Of a stretch of 64,000 bases of DNA, positions 1 to 6,714 are shown piece by piece. Below the pieces are notes generated by a model, which worked only from the letters and a program-made list of their open reading frames with translations, ran no database searches and was not told the DNA's origin. A program made the position numbers and the translations under genes. Numbering within the stretch: position 1 is the first letter of the stretch; each line of letters opens with the position of its first letter. Location of the stretch: assembly GCA_017308375.1 (NCBI GenBank), contig JAFKEW010000050.1:1-64000 (forward strand), written 5' to 3'. This DNA comes from Alphaproteobacteria bacterium. Its GTDB lineage: Bacteria; Pseudomonadota; Alphaproteobacteria; Micropepsales; Micropepsaceae.

Positions 1-1999
1 TGTGGACCGTGGTGGCGCCGGTCGCGGAGACGTAGACGACGCGGGCGTTCGGTAACGCATGCTGGAGCCGCAAGCCCGCACGTCCTTGCTGCGACGGCGC
101 CTGATCGCCGCGCTCGCCCTTGCCGCCGACCGCGTTCTGCATCGCATGGGACTCGTCGAAAATGATCACTCCGTCGAAGTCGGAGTCCAACCATTCGACG
201 ATCTGTCGGACGCGCGAAAGCTTCTCGCCGCGCTCATCGGTGCGCAGCGTGGCATAGGTCGCAAATAGGATGCCCTCGCCAAGCCGGATCGGTGTGCCTT
301 GGCGGAAGCGGGAGAGCGGCGTCACGAGGAGCCGTTCCATGCCGAGCGCCGACCAGTCGCGCTGAGCATCTTCGATCAGCTTGTCGGACTTGCTGATCCA
401 GACGGCGCGCCGCCGGCCCTTCAGCCAGTTGTCGAGCAGGATGCCGGCGACCTGGCGGCCCTTGCCGGCGCCCGTGCCGTCGCCGAGAAACCAGCCACGG
501 CGAAAGCGGACCGCGTTCTCCGCATCGTCGCGCGCGGCGGTGACGAGGTCGAAAGTCTCATCGACCGTCCACCCCCCGGCGAGGAAACCGGCATGGGCCT
601 CGCCGGCGTAGATGACGCTTTCGAGCTGCGCGTCGGACAGCAGGCCATCGGTGATGAGAGTTGCCGGGAGATGCGGCCGATACGAGGGCTTGGGCAGCGC
701 GACCGAGGCCATCGCCGCGGACTGCACCAGCTTCGTCGGATGCGCCTGAGAGCCGGGAATACGGATCGACTGCAATCCGTATTCTTCATAAAGCGCATCC
801 GTGAGACGGGCGCCCTCGGGCGGCGTCCACTCGACGGTCTCATAAGAAAGCTCAACGCCTTCGGGCTCCGCAATCGCGGAAGTCGAACGCCGCGCCGCTG
901 TCTGTGCCAGATAACGGCGAACGGTCCGAGGCGTGGCGATACTGCTGATGGTCGGCCCGGCGAGCGATCTAGCGACCGGGCGGCGTGGCGGAACGTGTTC
1001 GCCGATCCAGGCAAGCAGCGTGGCCACGTCCGGCGCGATGCCAGCGGATGCCGGAAACCGCGCCGGGTCGGACGCGGGCACTTTGTCGATGACAGTAAGG
1101 CGCGTCTCGATCGTCGTGCCGTGCTTGGCATAGACCGCGCCGTCGATGGCCGCGGTGAAGACGACGGTGCCGCGCTCCTGCAGACGGGTGAAGGCGTCGC
1201 GCCAGGCCGGGGTCTCGGGGCCGAAGTTCGCGCCGGTAATCGCCACCAGCCGCCCGCCGTCGGCGAGACGCGCCAGCGCGGAGGCGATATGGCGGTAGGC
1301 GGCATCGGCCATCCGGCCGCTGACATTCGCCATCACTGAGAATGGCGGATTCATCAGCACGATGGTCGGCGTGATCGAGCGATCCAGGTGATCGTCGATC
1401 TGCGCCGCATCGAAGCGCATCACCGCGAGGTCGGGAAAGAGATGTGCGAGCAAATCAGCCCGGGTCTCGGCCAGCTCGTTGAGGACGAGCGCGCCGCCGG
1501 CGATCTCCGCGAGGATTGCCAGGAGGCCGGCGCCGGCTGACGGCTCCAGCACGCGATCGCCGGGCGCGATGGCGGCGGCGCGGAGCGCAGCGAGGCCGAG
1601 CGGGATCGGTGTCGAGAATTGCTGGAGCGCCTGGCTTTCCTCGGACCGCCGGGTGTGGGTGGGAAGAAGGCTCGCGACCTTGGTCAACTGCGGCAGCGCC
1701 GCGGCCGCAGAACCGGCTTTGCGGAAAAGCGCCTTTCCGTATTTGCGGAGAAACAGAACGGTCGTCGCCTCGCAGGCGTCATACGCGGTCTTCCAATCCC
1801 AGGCGCCCGCCGCATCGGAGGCGCCGAAGGACGCCTCCATCGCCGCGCGCAGGACGGCGGCATCAATGCGATGGCCTTGCTCGAGATGGGGAAGAAGGAG
1901 CCGCGCGGCCTCGGCGAGCTGCGGCGTTGGAGCACCCGTGCGGGCGCACGGGGTCGAAGCGACCGCTGGTGCGGCCGCCGTGGCGGAAGAATGTGACAT
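1..1999 (-). CDS. Strawberry-notch-type helicase/methyltransferase (C-terminus outside window)
   Basis: The frame opens at an ATG at 1999 and stays open to the window edge, so 666 codons are visible and the C-terminus is missing. Around residues 145-220 there is a methyltransferase-like fold signature (VLEPSAGAG, then VLMNPPFSV with the NPPF motif of N6-adenine methylases). Near residue 511 is a Walker A-like loop (GDGTGAGKGRQ) and near 616 a DExH box (VIIFDESHAM). This order fits the strawberry-notch-like helicase/methylase proteins found on alphaproteobacterial integrative elements. A role in DNA processing or protection of the transferred element is inference. A weak GAGG lies about 9 nt before the ATG, and a long leader hairpin lies just upstream at 2021-2078. 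Confidence 0.8.
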   Translation of the reverse strand, partial: MSHSSATAAAPAVASTPCARTGAPTPQLAEAARLLLPHLEQGHRIDAAVLRAAMEASFGASDAAGAWDWKTAYDACEATTVLFLRKYGKALFRKAGSAAAALPQLTKVASLLPTHTRRSEESQALQQFSTPIPLGLAALRAAAIAPGDRVLEPSAGAGLLAILAEIAGGALVLNELAETRADLLAHLFPDLAVMRFDAAQIDDHLDRSITPTIVLMNPPFSVMANVSGRMADAAYRHIASALARLADGGRLVAITGANFGPETPAWRDAFTRLQERGTVVFTAAIDGAVYAKHGTTIETRLTVIDKVPASDPARFPASAGIAPDVATLLAWIGEHVPPRRPVARSLAGPTISSIATPRTVRRYLAQTAARRSTSAIAEPEGVELSYETVEWTPPEGARLTDALYEEYGLQSIRIPGSQAHPTKLVQSAAMASVALPKPSYRPHLPATLITDGLLSDAQLESVIYAGEAHAGFLAGGWTVDETFDLVTAARDDAENAVRFRRGWFLGDGTGAGKGRQVAGILLDNWLKGRRRAVWISKSDKLIEDAQRDWSALGMERLLVTPLSRFRQGTPIRLGEGILFATYATLRTDERGEKLSRVRQIVEWLDSDFDGVIIFDESHAMQNAVGGKGERGDQAPSQQGRAGLRLQHALPNARVVYVSATGATTVH

Positions 2000-2020
2000 G
2001 GGAAGAGACCTCGGGAGAGC

Positions 2021-2078
2021 GGGACACGGGCGAGCCGGCCGGTGCTCTCTCTGAACCGCACCGGCTCAAACCCGTCCC
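2021..2078 (-). promoter_or_regulatory. Conserved leader hairpin upstream of the helicase gene
   Basis: Read on the minus strand, GGGACGGG at the 5' side pairs with CCCGTGTCCC at the 3' side, and inside it GCCGGTGC pairs perfectly with GCACCGGC. The helicase ATG follows about 20 nt later. The 5' arm GACGGGTT(T)GA is shared with leaders at 8852-8895 and 11136-11179, while the inner stem differs in sequence but still pairs. Confidence 0.55.
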
Positions 2079-2097
2079 GGCCACACTCTCCCTCTCG

Positions 2098-2406
2098 TCA
2101 TGCCGCCGCCTTCACGGCGCGCCACCACGCGATGCGTTCTTTGCGCGTCGCGTTCGCGAGCCGCAGAAACAGATCGCCGTTGCACGGCCGCGGCGCGCAG
2201 AAGCAGACGAGATCGCAACCGCGAAGCTCGTCGAGCGCGCGCAAGAGATGGTGCTGGTCGGCGAGCCAACGCTCGTGCTTCGCAATGACCGCGGCGCGGT
2301 CGCCGCCGGGGCCAATCCGGAACGGATTGCCCCACTTCGAGCCGCGCCCGATATAGACGGCGCCCGCCGGCACGCCTGAGTGATGCTTGTTGAGAACCCT
2401 GCACAT
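2098..2406 (-). CDS. DUF4326 domain protein
   Basis: A 102-residue protein. Residues 18-30 read YIGRGSKWGNPF, and the middle has CFCAPRPCNGD, both hallmarks of the DUF4326 family of small phage and plasmid proteins. The biochemical role of this family is not established. The ATG at 2406 is preceded by AGGAGG at good spacing. The gene lies between the helicase gene and a run of other small accessory genes on the same strand, so it is probably part of the element's accessory cargo. About 140 bases of GC-rich leader separate it from the next gene upstream, and no further ORF is convincing there. Confidence 0.75.
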   Translation of the reverse strand: MCRVLNKHHSGVPAGAVYIGRGSKWGNPFRIGPGGDRAAVIAKHERWLADQHHLLRALDELRGCDLVCFCAPRPCNGDLFLRLANATRKERIAWWRAVKAAA

Positions 2407-2550
2407 GACCGATCGCCTCCTGATTCCGTTGCGACGGGCCGGCGACCGGATGCGGTCCAGGCCTGGCGGTCACGCATCGCGAGCGATGCGGAAACGGCTG
2501 GTCCGTTGACCGATGGGCCGCCGCGTCCAGACAGGTCACGGCGCGAGAGG

Positions 2551-2793
2551 TCAGGAGGCTGGATCATCCCGCAGGGTTGGAGACGGAGGCATGTAGGCGT
2601 CGTAGGGATTGCCTTCGGCGAGATGACCGAACGGCGTGAACACGAAATCCGCGCCGTCGCGACCGACGGCGCAGATGACGTGGCGGGTCTCGCCGGTCGC
2701 TGCATCGGCACATTCCATGAGCGCGAGGTTACCGTCGGCCGCGGCGCGGAGCAGCGTCTGAAAGTTGGCGCGTGCGTGATCGGGAATGCTCAT
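2551..2793 (-). CDS. Small DUF6117-like protein
   Basis: An 80-residue protein beginning MSIPDHARANFQTLLRAA and containing GETRHVICAVGRDG and a conserved-looking FGHLAEGNPYDAY stretch. I recognise it as probably DUF6117, a family of small proteins on alphaproteobacterial mobile elements with no known function. The start at 2793 is chosen because ATGA there overlaps the stop of the upstream gene by 4 bases, a sign of translational coupling. A longer in-frame ATG further upstream would run deep into that gene and is less likely. Confidence 0.65.
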   Translation of the reverse strand: MSIPDHARANFQTLLRAAADGNLALMECADAATGETRHVICAVGRDGADFVFTPFGHLAEGNPYDAYMPPSPTLRDDPAS

Positions 2794-3215
2794 CGCGAGC
2801 CTCGCTTTCCGCGACCGGATGACAAAGTCCGCGCGAGCCAGCCGCCCGTGTCGGTCCACGCGACCGTCTCGTGGGTGGCGAGATCGAGAACATGGGCGCC
2901 GCCACCGAAGGCATCGATGCGGGGCCGGGAGCATGTGTTGGCCCATTGAAAGCCCCAGCGTCCCTTGAGGTCGAAGGCGTCCGCACAACGAAGGACGAAG
3001 GTGATGACCGTTTGCGGATCGCCAGTGACGTCATCGCGAATCCACAGCGCGGTGCCCCCGTGCTCGGGCTGGATGGAGAGAAGAAAAGCTGCCGAAGGCG
3101 GGTCTTCCTGCGCGTTCTCCTCCATCAGCGCATTGTAGAGATCGAGCGCGCGCGCCGCGTTGTCGGGTGTGCCGACATCGAGCAGGCATGAGAAGTGCGT
3201 GAAGAAATCAGCCAT
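2790..3215 (-). CDS. Hypothetical accessory protein of integrative element
   Basis: A 141-residue acidic, soluble protein starting MADFFTHFSCLLDVG. The C-terminal half has a run with NTCSRPRIDAFGGGAHV. I do not recognise a named family. The start at 3215 is chosen over an in-frame ATG about 115 bases upstream because AGGAGG sits 5 bases before it and the upstream stretch is the repeated hairpin unit seen before other small genes here. It is coupled to the downstream gene by a 4-base stop/start overlap. Function unknown. Confidence 0.7.
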   Translation of the reverse strand: MADFFTHFSCLLDVGTPDNAARALDLYNALMEENAQEDPPSAAFLLSIQPEHGGTALWIRDDVTGDPQTVITFVLRCADAFDLKGRWGFQWANTCSRPRIDAFGGGAHVLDLATHETVAWTDTGGWLARTLSSGRGKRGSR

Positions 3216-3235
3216 GATGGCCTCCTGAAACGACG

Positions 3236-3260
3236 AAGCCCGGCGCGAAGGCCGGGCTTT
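3236..3260 (-). repeat. Intergenic GC hairpin, copy 1
   Basis: A perfect stem (GCCCGGC / GCCGGGC) with a short loop, flanked on the minus strand by AAA before and TT after. It stands just upstream of TTTCAGGAGG and the ATG at 3215. Three similar copies precede other small genes at about 5024, 5505 and 6636. It could end transcription from the upstream gene or act as a processing or leader structure. Confidence 0.6.
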
Positions 3261-3285
3261 CTGGAATTGCGGTGATTGGGGGAGA

Positions 3286-3558
3286 TCAGCCGGTTGGGCC
3301 GTCGTGGATGCGGTCGTCGTCGAATTCGACATCCTCGATCACGGGGTGGCGGCCATCCGGGGCGACGCGATCGATGAAAGCAATCACGCCCTCTCGCCGC
3401 TCCTCGATGTCGATGTGCTCGGGATGGGCGCCGGACTCCATCGCGCGCTTTGCGGCGGCCTTGGCCTTGTCGATGGCGTCGGCATCCGACTCGGCTTCGA
3501 CGGTGAAGCCGTCATAGGCGCGCAGCCAGAAGCCGATCTTGACGAGGTACTCAGTCAT
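3286..3558 (-). CDS. Hypothetical accessory protein of integrative element
   Basis: A 90-residue protein starting MTEYLVKIGFWLRAYDGF, followed by a helical ADAIDKAKAAAKRAM segment and an acidic tail. The fold looks like a small alpha/beta protein. I do not recognise a named family. The start at 3558 has an AGGAGG about 5 bases upstream; longer in-frame starts would overlap the upstream gene heavily. It overlaps the end of that gene by 8 bases, so the two are probably co-translated. Confidence 0.65.
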   Translation of the reverse strand: MTEYLVKIGFWLRAYDGFTVEAESDADAIDKAKAAAKRAMESGAHPEHIDIEERREGVIAFIDRVAPDGRHPVIEDVEFDDDRIHDGPTG

Positions 3559-3997
3559 GGCGCGCCTCCTCGGTGTGTCTCGCCTCGCCATCGTCATCGT
3601 CTTCAAGGCGCGCGAACGCGATGCCTTCGGCGGCGGCGTATTCGACGGCAAGGTCGATCGCCCAGCGCCGGGCTTCGTAAAGCTCGTCGTTGAAGGACCC
3701 CCATTTGTGCCCAACCCGCGCGCAGCCGTCGCTGACGAGGCGCGGCAGTGCGAGATGATCGGCGAAGACCTCGCGCGCCTGTTCGAGCGTGTCCTCGACC
3801 GTTAGCACGAGGAGCGGATGCCAGCCTGCCGGATATTCGCAATCCAGCATGATACGCTGGGCGTCCTCGGCGTTCAGGTGCCCGCGAAGGTAGGCCCAGG
3901 CTCGCGACAGGCGCTCCAGACGATAGGCAGCGCGAAGGCGCCAATGGGCGGCGCGGCCCGCGACACTCCTGAAGACGACGTTGAATAGGTCAAACAC
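3551..3997 (-). CDS. Hypothetical accessory protein, GTG start
   Basis: A 148-residue protein starting at GTG (VFDLFNVVFRSVAG) with AGGGAGG 6 bases upstream. The middle is rich in Arg and Trp (YRLERLSRAWAYLRGHLNAE) and the end is acidic. No named family recognised. An ATG four bases upstream is in another frame, and an in-frame ATG further up would overlap the previous gene almost fully, so GTG is the better start. It overlaps its neighbours by 8 bases on each side, which marks a tightly packed operon. Confidence 0.6.
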   Translation of the reverse strand: MFDLFNVVFRSVAGRAAHWRLRAAYRLERLSRAWAYLRGHLNAEDAQRIMLDCEYPAGWHPLLVLTVEDTLEQAREVFADHLALPRLVSDGCARVGHKWGSFNDELYEARRWAIDLAVEYAAAEGIAFARLEDDDDGEARHTEEARHD

Positions 3998-4361
3998 GGC
4001 ATGCCTCCCTGATCCGAGACGCGAGATCCTGCGGGCGATTGAGCAGGTTGAGGGAGGCGAAGTTGTTGGGACCACCGTGGTAATCCCTGCGCCCCTCGCA
4101 GGTGCGGAACAGGATGCCGCTGTCATGGCCGGTGGCGGGCTGCGACGCCTGCACATAGAGACGATCGGTGTGTAGTGTCACCTCGCCGGACACGGCGACG
4201 CCGCCTTGGTTTGACCGCAGATCGTAGGCGCCAGGAGGCAGACCTAGCGCGGCGGCAAGCTGCTTGAGCTGGCGGCGGGCTCGGGTGTGAAACGCGCGCT
4301 TGGCGGGCGCGTCATAGGAAACGGGCCGCCGGAAATCGAAGGCGCCGGTGGGCTTGGACAT
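3990..4361 (-). CDS. Hypothetical accessory protein of integrative element
   Basis: A 123-residue basic protein: MSKPTGAFDFRRPVSYDAP, then a helical ARRQLKQLAAALGLP segment and a C-terminal half with SNQGGVAVSGEVTLHTDRLYVQ and GPNNFASLNLL. The second half looks beta-rich. Similar small proteins are common on alphaproteobacterial elements, but I cannot name a family. The ATG at 4361 follows a GC-rich leader that can fold into a hairpin (GGGTGAG with CTCGCCT). Confidence 0.6.
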   Translation of the reverse strand: MSKPTGAFDFRRPVSYDAPAKRAFHTRARRQLKQLAAALGLPPGAYDLRSNQGGVAVSGEVTLHTDRLYVQASQPATGHDSGILFRTCEGRRDYHGGPNNFASLNLLNRPQDLASRIREACRV

Positions 4362-4448
4362 GGTCGGAACTCCGAGAGCGGATCGCAGGCGAGTCCGGCG
4401 GCGCGCTCTCTTCCGACCTCCGGGCTCACCCGCCTCCCGGCCGGCCTC

Positions 4449-5003
4449 TCACTCTGATGCGGGCGGCACTGCCGCTGTGTTCGTGGTCTCCGCTTCCGGC
4501 TCCACGCCGCCGCTGAGCTCGGCTTCGGCGAGGAAGTCTTCCAGCAGGTCGTTGGTCGATTTGCCGACGATGGCGTCCCGCGTGATGAGGACGGCCATGC
4601 CGCCGAAGCCGTCGGGGCGCATCTTGCTGCAGGTGAAGGCAGCGACGACGCTGACATAGGCCAGAGTCGCGGAGCGCTTCACAATGTCTTGAAAGAAGAA
4701 CTCCCAGGATGTGCCGCTGAGATCGAGATCAATCTCCGTCGCCTCCGCATCGGATGCCGCCAGTTGCTCTGTCACATGGAGGTGTGCGGCGCTGTCAATG
4801 TCTGGCGATGACGCAAGGGCGTTCTTCAATTCCGCCCGGGTCACCAGGATCATGCTCGACGGGCTTTGTTCTGCGGAGAAGTACCAGCCGTCGCCGTCGG
4901 GCTCGCAGTCGAAAATGCGCGACAGAAGGAGCCGCTCCAGCGGCGTCATGTCGGCGGTGGGAATGGTTTGCTGAACAACGGTCTGTTCAAAGTAATCGGC
5001 CAT
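4449..5003 (-). CDS. Hypothetical accessory protein of integrative element
   Basis: A 184-residue acidic protein: MADYFEQTVVQQTIPTADM at the N-terminus, FSAEQSPSSMILVTRAEL in the middle and a Glu-rich, disordered-looking tail. No named family recognised. The start at 5003 has GGAGAC 6 bases upstream and lies just inside the second copy of the intergenic hairpin. An upstream in-frame ATG would add about 140 residues read through a neighbouring gene and is rejected. Confidence 0.65.
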   Translation of the reverse strand: MADYFEQTVVQQTIPTADMTPLERLLLSRIFDCEPDGDGWYFSAEQSPSSMILVTRAELKNALASSPDIDSAAHLHVTEQLAASDAEATEIDLDLSGTSWEFFFQDIVKRSATLAYVSVVAAFTCSKMRPDGFGGMAVLITRDAIVGKSTNDLLEDFLAEAELSGGVEPEAETTNTAAVPPASE

Positions 5004-5023
5004 GACGGGTCTCCAGAAATGAA

Positions 5024-5046
5024 AAAGCCCGACGCGAGGGCCGGGC
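5024..5046 (-). repeat. Intergenic GC hairpin, copy 2
   Basis: GCCCG and CGGGC arms around a GCGAG-type loop, then AAAAA on the plus strand side. Same position relative to the ribosome binding site and ATG (5003) as copy 1. Confidence 0.55.
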
Positions 5047-5085
5047 GTGGTGGGTGGATGCAGTGATGCGACGGAAGCGGGACGC

Positions 5086-5484
5086 TCAGTCCGGATCGCG
5101 TGCGCCGGCCAGGATAGCTTCGGCCTTGGCGATCGCGGCGTCGGCGCGCTGTCGCCAGGTTTCGCCGTCGGGCGGTCCGCCTTCGGGCGCGTGTGCGAAG
5201 AGCTTGAGGAGCCCGAGCAGTGTCTCGAAATGGTCGGCCCTACGCTGTACCGACTCGCCGAACTGCGACGGAACGGGAAGCGCAGTCGCGCGATAGGCGC
5301 TATCGGCTCCCGGCCAGGCACCGGTGACGTAGGTTTCGCCCGAGGATTCGAAGTCCTCCTTCTGATCGGACCAGTCGTCGTCCTCGATCGCGAGGCGGCA
5401 GGCCTGCGCGACCGTGTCGGCTTCATAGGTGCGCTGCCGATAGACGGGAAAGCGATAGGTAGCTTCGATGGTGAAGAACGGCAT
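5086..5484 (-). CDS. Hypothetical accessory protein of integrative element
   Basis: A 132-residue protein. The N-terminal part, MPFFTIEATYRFPVYRQRTY followed by EADTVAQACRLAIEDDDW, looks like a small beta-alpha fold in which a strand is followed by an Ala-rich helix. The C-terminal third is helical. No named family recognised. The start at 5484 has AGGAGG 5 bases upstream. It belongs to the series of single small genes each preceded by a near-identical hairpin. Confidence 0.65.
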   Translation of the reverse strand: MPFFTIEATYRFPVYRQRTYEADTVAQACRLAIEDDDWSDQKEDFESSGETYVTGAWPGADSAYRATALPVPSQFGESVQRRADHFETLLGLLKLFAHAPEGGPPDGETWRQRADAAIAKAEAILAGARDPD

Positions 5485-5504
5485 AGTGACCTCCTTGAAA
5501 TGCG

Positions 5505-5530
5505 AAAGCCAGGCGCGATGGCCGGGCTTC
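5505..5530 (-). repeat. Intergenic GC hairpin, copy 3
   Basis: The arms GCCAGGC and GCCGGGC pair with one mismatch around GCGAT. It lies just upstream of the AGGAGG and ATG of the gene starting at 5484. Confidence 0.55.
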
Positions 5531-5556
5531 GGGGTGAGCGGATCGGGTGAGCGGCG

Positions 5557-5751
5557 TCAGAGCCGCCAGGTGCGAACGAGGCGTTGTGCCTCGCGGTGAT
5601 GCGTCAGCATCTCGCGATAGAAGCGATGGCGAGCGTTCCGGTGTGCCGGGTCGCAGCGAGCACGCGGCGTCAACTTTTTTGCAGCGGCGCGGACGACGGC
5701 ACGCCAGCCGTCATGGACGGTGATGTCGAGGCGCAGATAGGTGCCGTACAT
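5557..5751 (-). CDS. Small hypothetical protein
   Basis: A 64-residue, very basic protein starting MYGTYLRLDITVHDGWRAVV and ending in a His/Arg-rich helix (FYREMLTHHREAQRLVRTW). The size and charge would suit a nucleic-acid contact, but that is inference. It starts at 5751, two bases after the stop of the upstream gene, so it is probably translationally coupled to it. No named family recognised. Confidence 0.6.
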   Translation of the reverse strand: MYGTYLRLDITVHDGWRAVVRAAAKKLTPRARCDPAHRNARHRFYREMLTHHREAQRLVRTWRL

Positions 5752-5753
5752 GA

Positions 5754-6128
5754 TCAGGCGCCTCCCGCTGCTTTGGTCGCGAAGGGACCGACCAGTTTGT
5801 GGATCGGTTGAGCCCGACCCATCCACGGTTCGGGCCGGATGCAGCGGACCCAATCGGCGAAGCTCGGGATGAAACCGAGATCCTCCATCACATGCTGTTC
5901 GCCGATCAGCCGCACGGGAACGACACGGCCAGTCGAGATGGTGATGGTCGCGCCAAAGAAGCGTTCGAGCATGAAGATGCCCTCGGCGTGGTGTCGGAGC
6001 GCTCGGTGTCGAAAGTCCGCCGTGATCGCTTTGGACTCGTCGAACCACTGATGCAATGGCAGGTAGTCTTCCGCAACCCCGCCCCATTTCTTCACTGAGG
6101 AGAGGGCGTGATGATAACAATGTCCCAT
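5754..6128 (-). CDS. DUF6915-like protein
   Basis: A 124-residue protein starting MGHCYHHALSSVKKWGG and continuing DYLPLHQWFDESKAI and FRHRALRHHAEGIF. These His-rich motifs match what I remember of DUF6915, a family of mobile-element proteins of unknown function; the His residues could bind a metal, which is inference. The start at 6128 has GAGGAGG about 6 bases upstream. An upstream in-frame ATG would read into the next gene. Confidence 0.65.
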   Translation of the reverse strand: MGHCYHHALSSVKKWGGVAEDYLPLHQWFDESKAITADFRHRALRHHAEGIFMLERFFGATITISTGRVVPVRLIGEQHVMEDLGFIPSFADWVRCIRPEPWMGRAQPIHKLVGPFATKAAGGA

Positions 6129-6138
6129 TGCTGCCTCC

Positions 6139-6615
6139 TCAGAATGTGTGGGTATAGTTTTCGGACGCGGTGTAGCGCTCGTTGTAATCGAGCGTGATCG
6201 TCCGCTCGGCGACATCGAAGGTGAAGTCGCCATAGGCGCCGTCATTGTTTTCCCAGCCGCAATGCGTGTCGGTGAGAAGGTCGTAGACGAGACGATCGAT
6301 CTCGTCGGCGACGCTGATGGTCGTGCGGTTGGGCGCCGGCTGGTCCCATACGGCTTCAGCAACCTCGATCATGGCTTCGGGCATGACGACAACGGTTTCG
6401 CCCGCCTTGACCTCGACGTTCTCGATCTGGCCGCTGTCGCCATAGCCATCGAAGCTGACGACGACGTGCGTGACTCGGGCGACCGCGAGCGCATCGAACA
6501 GGGCGGCCTTGTTGAGCGGTTGCAGCTCAGCATGCAGTTGCTCCTGGGCGGCACGTTTGGCCTCCCAGTCGGACTGGCAGCTGTCGGTAGCGGAACTATC
6601 GGAAGGATTCGTCAT
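6139..6615 (-). CDS. DUF6878-like protein
   Basis: A 158-residue acidic protein. It has VVVSFDGYGDSGQIENV near residue 52 and VYDLLTDTHCGWENNDGAYG near residue 110, which resemble the DUF6878 family. The family has no established activity. The start at 6615 has AGGAG 5 bases upstream, and the fourth intergenic hairpin lies just before that. Only 10 bases separate its end from the start of the next gene. Confidence 0.65.
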   Translation of the reverse strand: MTNPSDSSATDSCQSDWEAKRAAQEQLHAELQPLNKAALFDALAVARVTHVVVSFDGYGDSGQIENVEVKAGETVVVMPEAMIEVAEAVWDQPAPNRTTISVADEIDRLVYDLLTDTHCGWENNDGAYGDFTFDVAERTITLDYNERYTASENYTHTF

Positions 6616-6635
6616 GGTAGTCTCCTGAAACGAAA

Positions 6636-6658
6636 TCGCCCGGCGCGATGGCTGGGCG
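6636..6658 (-). repeat. Intergenic GC hairpin, copy 4
   Basis: GCCCGGC and GCTGGGC arms pair with one wobble around GCGAT, upstream of TTTCAGGAG and the ATG at 6615. Confidence 0.5.
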
Positions 6659-6714
6659 GAGTGAGGTGGATAGGGAGATGAGCGGGACGGCTCGTGCCGC
6701 CCCGCTCCTGGTCG

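Noticed and set aside
421-1326. Minus-strand frame of 301 codons near the window start
   Set aside because: It is another frame of the helicase/methylase gene, which has NPPF, Walker A and DExH motifs and is open to the edge.
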